NCBI GenBank assembly: GCA_014381825.1
Contig: JACNKX010000054.1
Coordinates: 1 to 54,249, forward strand
Length of the DNA: 54,249 nucleotides
Source: Planctomycetota bacterium
Lineage (GTDB): Bacteria; Planctomycetota; Planctomycetia; Pirellulales; Pirellulaceae
Reading direction: 5' to 3'
Position numbers and translations under genes: made by a program
Part shown: in pieces, positions 9,079 through 18,852 of the stretch
How the letters are laid out: each line of letters opens with the position of its first letter
Numbering within the stretch: the first letter of the stretch is position 1
The notes under the pieces: generated by a model
Seen by the model: the letters and a program-made list of their open reading frames with translations, nothing else
What the model was told of the DNA's origin: nothing
Database searches by the model: none

Positions 9079-10335
9079 ATGGCCAGGAAGAAGCGAGAGA
9101 GGAAGCCGGAGAAAAAACGCGTCGACAAACCTCCGTTGTCGAAACCGAAGAGAGTTCTCTTCACTGCGATCTACGCCCTCTTGTTAGTAATCTGCTCCGC
9201 CTTGCTCTTGCTGATCCTCGAGTTTGCGGCAACCCCGTTCGTCAGGTTGCCCTCCGTACTTTATACGGGAAGTGCGCGTCTCAATCATGTGTGGCCGCCA
9301 AATCGGGGACAAATACATGAGGAGTGGATTACCGGCAATCCAGAGTTTAACGAACCGTATACGCACTACTACAACGTTCAGGGATGGCTCGAGAACTACG
9401 ACGTCATCAAAAGAAAACCTGCAAATACCTATCGCATCTTCTATCTGGGCGATTCCTTCACCGAAGGCTGTGTGCCGATGTCGGAGTCGATTCCCAGTCG
9501 GGTTGAACAGTACTTGCATCATCAATACGGGAACAGCGGGACGCATTACGAGGTGATCAACACGGGAACGTCAAGCTACTCGCCCCTCATCTACTACGTC
9601 CTCGCTCGCTACTACCTGCTTGATTACTCACCAGACGTCTTGGTTGTCAACGTCGACATGTCTGATTGTTTCGACGACTGGAAGTATCGAGAGCTGTTGA
9701 TCGTTGACGACGATGGCAATCCTTACGCTGTGCCTCATCGGAATATCTACAACAGTGAGTATGTCGATACGTTGAAGGGAGCGATGAAGGCCAACATTGT
9801 TTCAAGGACAAGAGTGTTTCTTTTCAAGAATTCGTCCTTGTACAACTTGATCAGCAAGTGGTGGAACGGCGGCAACGAAGCAGCAAAGTTGTTCGACATG
9901 ACGTCCGTGGACCCCGAGACGACGAAAGATCGTTGGGCATGGTGCCGTCACGATTGGGATACGGAGACCGAAGCAGACGTAGCATTCACGCTCGACGTGC
10001 TGAGTCGCCTCGCTAAACTGTGCGACGAGAAGGGAGTCAAGTTAATGATTACCGGAGTTCCACACTATCAGCAGTTCATTCCACAGGACGAGTCGAAGTC
10101 TCCTTGGTCGCAACGCCCGCACGAGGCTCTGAAACGTTTTGCCGCGGAGCACTCGGTGGCCTACCTGGACTCGCATGCTGCGCTGGCACTGTCCATCAAT
10201 GGCACGGAACAACCTCGATACTACTACCGAGGAAATATGCACTTCAATCCACGTGGATTCGCTCTCTGGGCACAGGCGCATATCGATGCCTTTGCAACCC
10301 CCGAGCTGGAATTGCTGCCACCAGACGCGAAATGA
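9079..10335 (+). CDS. Membrane-anchored SGNH/GDSL hydrolase-like protein
   Basis: A 418-residue protein with a strongly basic N-terminus (residues 1-25), one membrane helix at 27-48, and an extracytoplasmic SGNH domain. Block I is FYLGDSFTEGC (Ser at 126); a GTSSYSP segment near 165 and NVDMSDCFDDW near 190 take the places of blocks II/III; block V is GNMHFNPRG with the catalytic His near 388, where the usual Asp three residues before His is replaced by Asn/Gly. Relatives include esterases and O-acetyl transferases acting on polysaccharides, which would fit the exported deacetylase nearby. The missing block V Asp makes the triad uncertain. Confidence 0.85.
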   Translation: MARKKRERKPEKKRVDKPPLSKPKRVLFTAIYALLLVICSALLLLILEFAATPFVRLPSVLYTGSARLNHVWPPNRGQIHEEWITGNPEFNEPYTHYYNVQGWLENYDVIKRKPANTYRIFYLGDSFTEGCVPMSESIPSRVEQYLHHQYGNSGTHYEVINTGTSSYSPLIYYVLARYYLLDYSPDVLVVNVDMSDCFDDWKYRELLIVDDDGNPYAVPHRNIYNSEYVDTLKGAMKANIVSRTRVFLFKNSSLYNLISKWWNGGNEAAKLFDMTSVDPETTKDRWAWCRHDWDTETEADVAFTLDVLSRLAKLCDEKGVKLMITGVPHYQQFIPQDESKSPWSQRPHEALKRFAAEHSVAYLDSHAALALSINGTEQPRYYYRGNMHFNPRGFALWAQAHIDAFATPELELLPPDAK

Positions 10336-10581
10336 CGAAATCACCTCGGGATCCGACGACGATATCGGCACACAAGTTCTCCGACGAACCTCTGGCAACC
10401 GATATGTTCTCAGCTTCTACAGACCCTCGGATATCTGGCACGCTGATTGGGAATTGCACGTAAGGACACATCGGTCGCTGCACGGCATTTGAAGGCTTGA
10501 GATGGCTATCAAGAATGATTTGCAATTTTAGAGTAAACTCATAATTCACTCACGCCCCGCATCCCGCCCAAGGAGTTCTGC

Positions 10582-11835
10582 ATGCCCCGCCTCGCATCCA
10601 TCTCACTACTCGTTGGATTGTTCGCGTTTATCACCACTACGGAAGCTGCCGAATGGACACAGTTTCGTGGCCCTGACGGTAACGGCCATGCCACAGCGAC
10701 TGGCATTCCGATCGAGTGGAGCGACACGGTGAACGTTGCATGGAAAGAGGCCATTCTGGGCGAAGGATGGTCGTCACCCGTCGTATCGGATGGAACGATC
10801 TATTTAACGGCGGCTGTGCCCGACGCGGGAGACAGCAGGGATTACTCGTTGCAGCTAATGTCGTTTGATGCGAAAAGCGGCAAGCAACGTGCAAGCGTCG
10901 AACTTTTCCGCCAAGATGCGGCGACCGACGCCAAGATCCATTCGAAGAACAGCCACGCAAGCCCCACGCCGATCATCGAAGGCGATCGCATCTACGTCCA
11001 CTTCGGACATCAAGGAACGGCTTGCGTAACTCGCGACAATGAGGTGCTATGGAAAACTCGCGAACTGGCATACGCCCCAGTTCATGGGAACGGCGGGACG
11101 CCGATCGTTGTCGACGATCTACTGATCTTCAGCTGCGACGGAAGGGAAGACCCATTTGTCGCCGCGATCGATAAGACGACGGGCGAGGTGCGTTGGAAAA
11201 CGAGTCGCAAGTCGGAGGTCTCGCGCAAGTTCTCGTTCACCACACCGATCTTAATCAACGTCGAAGGCGAGCGACAATTGATCAGCCCCGGCAGCGGCGA
11301 GGTTTCGGCGCTTGATCCAAAGACCGGTGAAGAGCTGTGGCGCGTCGACTATGGCGATGGATATTCGGTGATTCCCAAGCCGGTCTTCGCACGCGGATTG
11401 GTTTTCGTTTGTACCGGCTACGGCCGGCCTAACCTGCTCGCGATTCGCCCCGATGGTCGCGGCGAGGTGACCGAGACGCATGTGGTTTGGCAAACGGATC
11501 GTCAGGCTCCGCACACGCCTTCCGTACTCGTGGTGGGAGATGAACTCTATATGGTCGCAGATCGAGGCGTTGCCAGCTGCCTCGATGCAAAGACCGGAAA
11601 GGTTCACTGGGAGGAACGTCTCGGAGGGAACTACTCGGCTTCTCCACTCTACGTTGACGGACGCATTTACTTTCAAAGCGAAGAGGGTGATACGACGGTG
11701 ATCGAACCAGGACTCGAATTTAAGAAGCTGGCGAGCAATCCGCTCGGCGAGCGAACGCTGGCGTCGTTCGGAGTCGTCGACAACGCGCTGCTGATCCGAT
11801 CTGACAAGCACTTGTATCGGATCGAATCGAAGTGA
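10582..11835 (+). CDS. Exported PQQ-like beta-propeller protein
   Basis: A 417-residue protein with a signal peptide ending near residue 22 (TTTEAAEW). The first mature segment, WTQFRGPDGNGHA, is the classic start of planctomycete PQQ-like (pyrrolo-quinoline quinone repeat / WD40-like) proteins. Repeats of the pattern A-x-D-x-x-T-G-E-x-x-W are seen at GEVRWKT, GEELWRVD and GKVHWEER, giving a propeller of about seven blades. The family includes true quinone dehydrogenases and many non-enzymatic scaffold proteins such as BamB; no PQQ-binding or haem motif is visible, so I treat it as a propeller of unknown role in the periplasm. AGGAG lies six bases before the ATG. Confidence 0.9.
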   Translation: MPRLASISLLVGLFAFITTTEAAEWTQFRGPDGNGHATATGIPIEWSDTVNVAWKEAILGEGWSSPVVSDGTIYLTAAVPDAGDSRDYSLQLMSFDAKSGKQRASVELFRQDAATDAKIHSKNSHASPTPIIEGDRIYVHFGHQGTACVTRDNEVLWKTRELAYAPVHGNGGTPIVVDDLLIFSCDGREDPFVAAIDKTTGEVRWKTSRKSEVSRKFSFTTPILINVEGERQLISPGSGEVSALDPKTGEELWRVDYGDGYSVIPKPVFARGLVFVCTGYGRPNLLAIRPDGRGEVTETHVVWQTDRQAPHTPSVLVVGDELYMVADRGVASCLDAKTGKVHWEERLGGNYSASPLYVDGRIYFQSEEGDTTVIEPGLEFKKLASNPLGERTLASFGVVDNALLIRSDKHLYRIESK

Positions 11836-11857
11836 CGAATCGTCCACCAGATGTCGC

Positions 11858-12910
11858 TCAGTCCACAAGCACCAAGGGACGCTGCGCGGCGACTTCGCGG
11901 AAGACCTGCTTTAGCTCTTCCTCTTGTTGCGACACGCTGCCCGCGATGTGGTAGTGAACTCCCTGCGTTGTGTCAGCGACATCCTGCATGATCACTTGAT
12001 CGGAGTCTCGGCTAAAGCTGATGGCGACGATCGGAATTCCTGCCGCGGCTGCGGCATCAGCTTCATCTCGAACGTATTGAAACGGATCACGATCAAGCGG
12101 GCGATTCGCCATTCCGTCGGTCATCACGACCATTAACTTCTTCGTTCCTAGCCGGGCGTTGTTTGTCAACTCGGTGCGTCCCCCCTCCATACCTTCGCCC
12201 ATATTGGTCCAACCATCAGCGGGGCGACTTTGGACGTCATCGAGTAAGTCTTGCAGGTCAAAAGTTAAGCCTGTTGCCATTGTTCCCCGGGTCGAATAGA
12301 CCGAGAATCCGACGCGGTCGTTAGAATGTGATTGCTGGAGCACTGTGATAAAAGCCGCCACCGCATCTTTCAAGGCTCCGATTTTGTTGTGTGTCCGCAT
12401 CGAGCCAGAGTAGTCGAGCACGAGCATGATGTCGCGTGGTTGAAACGTCGCGATCGCGGATGCACGCATGTTGAATTTGCTTTGGTTAAATATCTTGCCG
12501 AAGAAAAGTGGCGCGTTGTTCCGATCGGCGACAACTTCGACAGCGTTAAGTGGCGTGAGATCTTTCGTGAACGTACGCTGCCCGCGATCCCAGTGGCCGA
12601 CCGATACGATCGTCGCGATATCGGCGTCCGCAACGCTAGACGTAGTCTTTGCGTTAGAGAGCACATACGCTTTCGCCGCGATCTCGGCTGCTTGTTGACC
12701 GTTGAACAACTCTCCGGCCCCCGCCAAGGCACCGGCATCAGCGGCTGCTTGCATGTCAGTGCGGACACTGGCCATAAATCCGATATCCATCGAAAAGGCC
12801 AACATCGCAACCATGACAACCATCGCGATCGCGGCCAGAACGGCGATCGCGCCTTTGCGGCGAAGGTGGCGTGAACCTGGCGCACGTTTTCTGCGAAGTA
12901 CAAAGTTCAT
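11858..12910 (-). CDS. TadG-like protein with VWA domain
   Basis: A 350-residue protein. The N-terminus is basic (RRKGAIAVLAAIAM) and enters one membrane helix at about 20-45, then QAAADAGALAGAGEL, the hallmark of TadE/TadG-type pilus-assembly proteins. Residues 158-345 form a von Willebrand A domain: IMLVLDYSGSM at 161-171 supplies the DxSxS of a metal-ion-dependent adhesion site and VVMTDGMANRP its later Asp. TadG-like proteins anchor or decorate tight-adherence pili, but no other tad gene is near, so it may be an independent surface adhesin. GGAG stands six bases before the ATG. It converges with the propeller gene, only 22 bases away. Confidence 0.9.
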   Translation of the reverse strand: MNFVLRRKRAPGSRHLRRKGAIAVLAAIAMVVMVAMLAFSMDIGFMASVRTDMQAAADAGALAGAGELFNGQQAAEIAAKAYVLSNAKTTSSVADADIATIVSVGHWDRGQRTFTKDLTPLNAVEVVADRNNAPLFFGKIFNQSKFNMRASAIATFQPRDIMLVLDYSGSMRTHNKIGALKDAVAAFITVLQQSHSNDRVGFSVYSTRGTMATGLTFDLQDLLDDVQSRPADGWTNMGEGMEGGRTELTNNARLGTKKLMVVMTDGMANRPLDRDPFQYVRDEADAAAAAGIPIVAISFSRDSDQVIMQDVADTTQGVHYHIAGSVSQQEEELKQVFREVAAQRPLVLVD

Positions 12911-13282
12911 ATTGATCTCCGAGAGCCAAGGCGGCGAGCAGTTGGCAGCGAAGAACTACATTGCACGTTTGATGCCGAACGTCGCGGCAAGGCCGGTCAT
13001 TGCGCCAAAGGGTATTGCTGACAGGCTACTTACGTCGCGTGAGTCAGATCGACTTCCGCACGGTCCTTGTTGAGAAAAGGAAACACGTTTGCTTTGAATG
13101 CAACAATTAGTCGCTGCCCGCCTGAGAAGCGTCCACTGCGACTGGGCAATCGCACTTCACGATGCTCGGCATTCTGAAACACTGAAAATCCCACGGAATC
13201 GTGCCCGATAGCTTGTGAGCTGCGATCGTCTGGCGATAATGGTGATCTATTCCGAATCTCAACTCCCGACGAGGAAACGATA
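12911..13282. other. Intergenic region between divergent genes
   Basis: These 372 bases separate the divergent VWA and large propeller genes. I find no protein-like frame, tRNA or clear repeat. The two ribosome sites (GGAG before 12910, GAGGAAA before 13283) lie at the ends; promoters must lie between, but no consensus pair stands out. Confidence 0.3.
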
Positions 13283-16200
13283 ATGACTTGGATCCGGCAA
13301 ACCCAACTCGGTGTGATGTCGCTCGCGCTCGCCAGCGTCCTGCTTATCGCGTGCCATTTGAACGCCGCTGAAGCTGAGACGGCTGCTGACATCCTGAAAG
13401 CAACGGGCGTTCAGGGTGGTGTGATCGTTCATCTTGGTTGTGGCGACGGGAAGCTGACAGCAGCTCTCCGTGTGAACCCTCGATACCAAGTGCATGGTCT
13501 AACTCGCCAAGCAGCCGAGGTTGCAACGGCAAGAGCAAACGTCGCTGCTACCGGCAACTACGGCAACGTGTCGGTTGATCGATTGATTAGCGACCGGCTG
13601 CCGTACATCGACAACATGGCCAATCTTGTTGTTGCGGAAGATTTGGGAGACGTCTCGCGGGACGAAGTGTTACGTGTACTCGCTCCGAATGGGGTTGCTT
13701 ACATCAAGAGCGAGGAAAATTGGAAGAAGACGGTTAAGCCCTGGCCAGACGACATCGATGAATGGACACATTTTCTCCATGATGCTGGCGGCAATGCGGT
13801 CGCGCACGATGACGTCGTCGGTCCACCACGCCATCTGCAATGGCTGGGCAGTCCGCGTTGGTCGCGCCATCACGATCGAATGGCCAGTATGAGCGCCTTG
13901 GTCTCGGCAGGTGGTCGCCTGTTCTACATCATGGATGAAGGCTCGCGCATTTCAATTCAGATGCCCCCGAAGTGGACGCTTGTCGCACGAGATGCGTTTA
14001 ATGGAGTGGTTCTTTGGAAGCAACCAATCCCCACCTGGCAGAATCACCTGTGGCCCTTGAAGAGCGGCCCAACTCAGCTCGCCCGACGACTAGTCGCTGA
14101 TGGCGATCGTGTCTATGTGACACTCGGGTTGCGTGCTCCGGTGACGGTCTTGGACGCGGCGACCGGTGACCTCATTCGCACGGTTGAAGGAAGCAAGCCG
14201 ACCGAAGAGTTGATCGTCAGCAACGGCACGTTACTCGCGTTGGTGAACAAAGGGGACTTCGCGACTCGTGACTATGCCCCGGCGTTCAACACGGGCGATC
14301 AAGCTCGTGTTCGAACAGACAAACAGTTTCACTGGAACGAACAGCCTCGCGAAGTTGTCGGGATCAATGGCGAGACCGGTGCCGTGTTGTGGCGTCAAGA
14401 GAGCATCGTGGGACCGCTCAGCTTGGCTGCGGATGACCAACGCGTCTATTTCCACAACGGCCAAGGTGTCGTTTGCTTGGATCGAGAGAGTGGTGATGAA
14501 CTTTGGGCTTCTAAGCCCGCTGGTCGGGCCGAAAACTTCACAATGAACTTTGGACCCAAGCTTGTCGTTCACAATAATGTCGTGCTGTTCGCGGGTGGTG
14601 ATCGGAAGATGGTTGCCCTCGAAGCAGCCAGCGGAAAGCCAATGTGGACGGCTCCTCATGCTCGTGGCGGTTATCAGTCACCCGAAGATCTACTCGTGGC
14701 GTCAGGACTCGTTTGGTCGGCACCGACGACAAGCGGTCGCGACTCAGGAATCTGGACCGGCCGCGACCTGATGACCGGCGAGGTGAAGAACGAGTTCCCG
14801 CCGAACGTCGATACGTACTGGTTTCATCACCGATGTTACATCGCGAAAGCGACCGACAGATTCCTGATGCCATCGCGAACGGGCATCGAGTTTGTCGACC
14901 ACGAGAAGCAAGATTGGGACATTCATCACTGGGTGCGCGGTGGATGTTTATACGGTGTGATGCCGTGTAACGGGTTGGTGTACGCGCCGCCTCATAACTG
15001 CGCGTGTTATCCCGAAGCGAAACTATTCGGCATGAACGCACTGGCGCCAGCCACATCTAGCCGCCAAGTTCCGAAAGAAATCTCCGACGAGGGACGGCTG
15101 GAGCGAGGCGCTGCATACGACGATATCGTCGATGCTGAACCTGCCGACACGGACTGGCCGACTTACCGTCGCGACGCGGCGCGCAGCGGTTACCTGAAAC
15201 AGGATCTTCCCACGACACTGAAGCCAGCTTGGAAATCAAAGTTCGACACCAAGCTGAGCAGCGTTGTGGTCGCGTATGGCAAGCTGTTTGTCGCTGAAGT
15301 CGATCGTCACACCGTTCACGCATTGAATGCAAATACAGGTGAGAAAGTTTGGAGCTATACGGTTGGTGGCCGCGTTGACTCGCCGCCGACGCTTTACAAG
15401 GGTCGCGCGATATTCGGCGCGGCGGATGGTTGGGTTTATTGTCTACGTGTCAGCGATGGCGAACTTGCGTGGCGGTTCCGAGCGGCACCTCGCGACGAAC
15501 GACTGATGGCCTTCGAACAGCTTGAGTCCGTGTGGCCGATTCATGGCAGCGTGCTGATAGAGAACGATGTCGTGTATTTTGTCGCCGGCCGTTCTAACTT
15601 CCTCGACAGCGGTATGCGTTTTTTCCGCCTTCATGCGGAAACCGGTCGCAAAATCTCTGAAGGCTTAATGGATGATCGCGATCCACACACGGGCGAAGAC
15701 TTGCAGAATCACATCAAAGTATTGCAAATGCCCGTCGCGCTCCCGGATATCTTGTCGAGTGACAGCGTCTACGTCTATCTCCGCTCGCAACAGATCGACC
15801 TAGAAGGGAACCGCTTGGAGATTGGACCGCACTCTGGCGACTTCGCCGGACAAGGTTCAGTGCAGCGTGGCCCGACGCAACACTTGTTCGCTCCGATGGG
15901 ATTTCTCGACGACACATGGTTTCATCGTTCCTACTGGGTCTACGGTCGCAGCTTTGCGGGCGGACACGCGGGCTACTACCAGGCTGGCAAGTACACGCCT
16001 TCGGGACGGTTGCTCGTCTTTGACGACGACAATGTCTACGGTTACGGTCGGAAGCCTGAGTACTTGAAGTGGACAACGACAATCGAACATCAGCTCTTTG
16101 CTTCTGGCAAGGAGCCTCCGGCGCAAGCTCGCAGTGAAGGAGAAGAGAAGGCTGGCGGCAAGCGAAACGCTGCGAATGCCTCAACCATGATTCGCTTCGG

Positions 16201-17185
16201 CAAGCCGCCAGGCATGAACCCCGCCCGGAAGCCGATCACAGTCGAGGCGTGGATCCAGGCTGATCGCCCTGAAGGTGTCGTGTTGGCTCGCGGAGGTCCA
16301 GCCGTCGGATACGCGCTGGTGCTTCGTGGCGGCAAGCCAAGGTTCCTGGTGCGGACTAAAGATGGAGTGACTGCGGCGACATCGAAGGTCGAAACCGTCG
16401 GGCGCTGGACGCATCTCGTTGGCGTACTGACCGAAAATAAGCAAGTCAAGCTTTACATCAACGGGAAACTGGTTGCCGAGGCGACAGCTCCAAGCTTGCT
16501 TCCATCCGACCCCGCTCAAGGGCTTGAAGTCGGAGCTGACGATGCTGGTTCAGTAGGCGACTACAAGAATCCTCTCGGCTTTACCGGAATGATCGACGAA
16601 GTGCGGATCTATCATGCTGCGTTGAGTGATGAGGAAATCGCCGATCACGCATCCAGCAGCGATCGCACTCCGACTGACGATCGGCGTTTGGTATTGGCTT
16701 GTACATTTGAAGGTGGCACAGCAGAAGACGCATCCGGCAACGGTCACGATGGCGAAATCGCCTCGTCGCAATCCGTGAAGGGAAAATTCGGTCGAGCCAT
16801 GCAATTCACCTTCCGCCAATCTAAAGCTCCTGGATCTTTCGTCGAACATTTGTGGACGCAAGACGTTCCGTTGATGGTGCGAGCCATGGTCAAAGCGAAT
16901 GACAAGCTCTTTATCGCTGGTCCTCCCGACCTGATCGACGAAGAGGAGACTTTCCAGCGGACGATGGCTCGCGACCCAAAGCTTTCTTCACAGCTGACTC
17001 AGCAAGACGATGCGTTGACAGGCGCAGCAGGCGGCTTGATGCGTGTTGTTTCTGCGACTGACGGAAGCACGCTGGCGGAGTACAAACTCGATACGCTGCC
17101 CGCGTGGGACGGCATGGCTGCCGCAGGCGGGCGGCTATTTATGTCGACGACCGATGGCCGAGTGATCTGCTTTGCGAAGGAGTGA
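13283..17185 (+). CDS. Exported methyltransferase-like / PQQ propeller / LamG protein
   Basis: A 1300-residue exported protein. The N-terminus has a signal sequence (residues 1-30) with a possible lipobox (LIAC). Residues 35-150 resemble a class I SAM-binding Rossmann domain, with GVIVHLGCGDGKLTAALR as motif I. Residues 165-900 hold propeller repeats with the PQQ-like pattern GxxLW (GVVLWKQ, GAVLWRQ, GDELWAS, GKPMWTA, GEKVWSY, GELAWRF), probably two propellers split by a Cys-containing segment. Residues 975-1160 form a LamG/concanavalin-like domain (ITVEAWIQ, WTHLVGVLTENKQVKLYING, MIDEVRIYHAAL). A final propeller-like tail follows. Planctomycetes often carry this fusion; no activity is known to me. 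The ribosome site is GAGGAAA. Confidence 0.9.
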   Translation: MTWIRQTQLGVMSLALASVLLIACHLNAAEAETAADILKATGVQGGVIVHLGCGDGKLTAALRVNPRYQVHGLTRQAAEVATARANVAATGNYGNVSVDRLISDRLPYIDNMANLVVAEDLGDVSRDEVLRVLAPNGVAYIKSEENWKKTVKPWPDDIDEWTHFLHDAGGNAVAHDDVVGPPRHLQWLGSPRWSRHHDRMASMSALVSAGGRLFYIMDEGSRISIQMPPKWTLVARDAFNGVVLWKQPIPTWQNHLWPLKSGPTQLARRLVADGDRVYVTLGLRAPVTVLDAATGDLIRTVEGSKPTEELIVSNGTLLALVNKGDFATRDYAPAFNTGDQARVRTDKQFHWNEQPREVVGINGETGAVLWRQESIVGPLSLAADDQRVYFHNGQGVVCLDRESGDELWASKPAGRAENFTMNFGPKLVVHNNVVLFAGGDRKMVALEAASGKPMWTAPHARGGYQSPEDLLVASGLVWSAPTTSGRDSGIWTGRDLMTGEVKNEFPPNVDTYWFHHRCYIAKATDRFLMPSRTGIEFVDHEKQDWDIHHWVRGGCLYGVMPCNGLVYAPPHNCACYPEAKLFGMNALAPATSSRQVPKEISDEGRLERGAAYDDIVDAEPADTDWPTYRRDAARSGYLKQDLPTTLKPAWKSKFDTKLSSVVVAYGKLFVAEVDRHTVHALNANTGEKVWSYTVGGRVDSPPTLYKGRAIFGAADGWVYCLRVSDGELAWRFRAAPRDERLMAFEQLESVWPIHGSVLIENDVVYFVAGRSNFLDSGMRFFRLHAETGRKISEGLMDDRDPHTGEDLQNHIKVLQMPVALPDILSSDSVYVYLRSQQIDLEGNRLEIGPHSGDFAGQGSVQRGPTQHLFAPMGFLDDTWFHRSYWVYGRSFAGGHAGYYQAGKYTPSGRLLVFDDDNVYGYGRKPEYLKWTTTIEHQLFASGKEPPAQARSEGEEKAGGKRNAANASTMIRFGKPPGMNPARKPITVEAWIQADRPEGVVLARGGPAVGYALVLRGGKPRFLVRTKDGVTAATSKVETVGRWTHLVGVLTENKQVKLYINGKLVAEATAPSLLPSDPAQGLEVGADDAGSVGDYKNPLGFTGMIDEVRIYHAALSDEEIADHASSSDRTPTDDRRLVLACTFEGGTAEDASGNGHDGEIASSQSVKGKFGRAMQFTFRQSKAPGSFVEHLWTQDVPLMVRAMVKANDKLFIAGPPDLIDEEETFQRTMARDPKLSSQLTQQDDALTGAAGGLMRVVSATDGSTLAEYKLDTLPAWDGMAAAGGRLFMSTTDGRVICFAKE

Positions 17186-17201
17186 CACACGACGTTGTGT
17201 G
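17186..17201. terminator. Short hairpin between convergent genes
   Basis: CACACGAC and GTTGTGTG form an inverted repeat directly after the stop of the propeller gene and before the stop of the TolC-like gene on the other strand. The stem has up to seven pairs including one G-T, with no T-run, so it may be a weak bidirectional terminator. Confidence 0.3.
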
Positions 17202-17202
17202 G

Positions 17203-18852
17203 TTAAGTGTCCGTTGCAGCATGTGGCGGAAGGCCGATTGCTCGTAGCAGTTCGAGCTGGGCAGCGTTGTACGTGACGACGGTATCGAGTTGCTGAAGAC
17301 GCGCGTCGACGAAGGCGCTGATGGCTTGTTGTGCTTCGATCGGGCGTAAGACCGATCCGCGAATTCCTTCGAAGTTCAACGCTAACGCACGCTCTGCTGC
17401 TTCGACTTCTGTTGCCACAGCCGCGATCTGCAGCTTGCGGGAGTGTACGCGGCTATAGGCTTCGGCCACTTGGGCGGCAACCGTGTTTCTAACTTGTTCG
17501 CTGGCGAGGTAGGCCAGGCGATGAAGGCTGTCTTGTTGCCGGCGACGCGCGGCATTGCCGAAACCAAAGTTTTCAAGCTGCCAGACGGCGGAAATGTCAA
17601 AGTCCGTCTTGTCACCAAAGTCCGAGATGTCAGAGCTGCGACTGCCACCAAAGCCACCACCGTTGATTCCGGCATAGACGTTGGGGAGCAAAGGCCGCCA
17701 GTGTTCCTGATCGATGCGTGTGATCGATTCTGCGACAATGGACTCGTGCCGAGAGACTTCGGGGCGCGCTGCGATAGCTTGTGCGATCAGATCATCGAGT
17801 GAATCGGCCGCGTTGACCATTTCAATCGGAATCACTTGCTGATCGATGGGTGACAGAATGATGGTTGGATCGAGCCACAAGTGCTGGGCCAACGAGGCAG
17901 ATGCAACCTGCTCGTCCTCGATACTTCGCAACAGCTCGCGGCGTTGACTTGCCAAAGCCGCTCCGGCGCGTTGTGCATCGGCTTCGTAGCCTTCTCCGGC
18001 GAGGGAGAAGTCGCTGGTGATCTTTGCGAGGCGCTCGGAATGTTGGACGGCGAGCCGCAGGATCGACGTTCGTGACTTTGCGCGAAGAAGCTGCAAGTAG
18101 CTAATCGATACTTCCAAAAGAGTATTGTTGAACACGGCGACTTCATCCGCTTCAGCCGCGTCAGCGATTTGGCGAGCTGCCAAGGGGTTGAACATCACGT
18201 CAGTTAGTGAGAGATCGACAAACAAGCGAGCTGGTCCACTTGATCCTCCCGGCAACGGCGCTCCGCCAAGGCCAACACCGCCACCAACGAACAGCGAACT
18301 GCGGCTGACTTGTGTTACGTCTCCTTCGGTTGCTTGCAACTGGCCACTGTGATTATTGTAGACAACTCCCAGATTCAGAGACGGAACCCAACTAGCATCG
18401 GCGGCGTTGATTCCAGCGTAGGCTTCTTCAACTCGTTCCGAAGCTATTGCGATTTGCAAGTTGTTGGCACCGGCCAGTCTTAAAGCAGTGGGCAAGTCGA
18501 TCGGAAACTCGCGATCCACGAGTTGTGTTGGATCGGGCAGTGGCTCGATGGGTTCGGGAGCGACGTCTACTGAAACATCCTGGTGGGAGGCGAATTCAAC
18601 CACCGGTATCCGTTGTGGTAGATCGGCAGGGATCTCTGTCGTGCTTTCGATTGAACTTGTTGGATGTGACGGTGCAGACATTGCCGCGACGTGCCTCGAT
18701 GGAGGACTGGCGCAGCCGGCGAACATCGTAACGACGCCAAGCAGAGACAGACATGTCGCGAACCCACACCGGCGAGCCGGAAGCTCAGATGTATCGTGAA
18801 GCGCGTTGCTGGTGCGATTTGTCGTCATCGCTACTTTCGATAGGTCGCTCAT
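17203..18852 (-). CDS. TolC-family outer membrane efflux channel
   Basis: About 549 residues. A signal sequence at residues 28-47 ends in MFAGCASPP, so Cys47 may be lipidated. The mature part has the two-fold coiled-coil OEP pattern: LPTALRLAGANNLQIAIASE near 145 starts the first repeat, and AYSRVHSRKLQIAAVATEVE with a run of RALALNFEGIRGSVLRPIEA belongs to the second. The channel would link the RND pump and adaptor encoded upstream to the outer membrane. The ATG at 18852 overlaps the adaptor stop (ATGA at 18849-18852), indicating translational coupling; a longer frame to 18999 lies inside the adaptor gene and is rejected. Confidence 0.9.
   Translation of the reverse strand: MSDLSKVAMTTNRTSNALHDTSELPARRCGFATCLSLLGVVTMFAGCASPPSRHVAAMSAPSHPTSSIESTTEIPADLPQRIPVVEFASHQDVSVDVAPEPIEPLPDPTQLVDREFPIDLPTALRLAGANNLQIAIASERVEEAYAGINAADASWVPSLNLGVVYNNHSGQLQATEGDVTQVSRSSLFVGGGVGLGGAPLPGGSSGPARLFVDLSLTDVMFNPLAARQIADAAEADEVAVFNNTLLEVSISYLQLLRAKSRTSILRLAVQHSERLAKITSDFSLAGEGYEADAQRAGAALASQRRELLRSIEDEQVASASLAQHLWLDPTIILSPIDQQVIPIEMVNAADSLDDLIAQAIAARPEVSRHESIVAESITRIDQEHWRPLLPNVYAGINGGGFGGSRSSDISDFGDKTDFDISAVWQLENFGFGNAARRRQQDSLHRLAYLASEQVRNTVAAQVAEAYSRVHSRKLQIAAVATEVEAAERALALNFEGIRGSVLRPIEAQQAISAFVDARLQQLDTVVTYNAAQLELLRAIGLPPHAATDT

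Noticed and set aside
10332-10463. 43-codon frame whose ATG overlaps the SGNH hydrolase stop (ATGA)
   Set aside because: The overlap is suggestive, but the peptide has no domain, helix or hydrophobic pattern and no second support.
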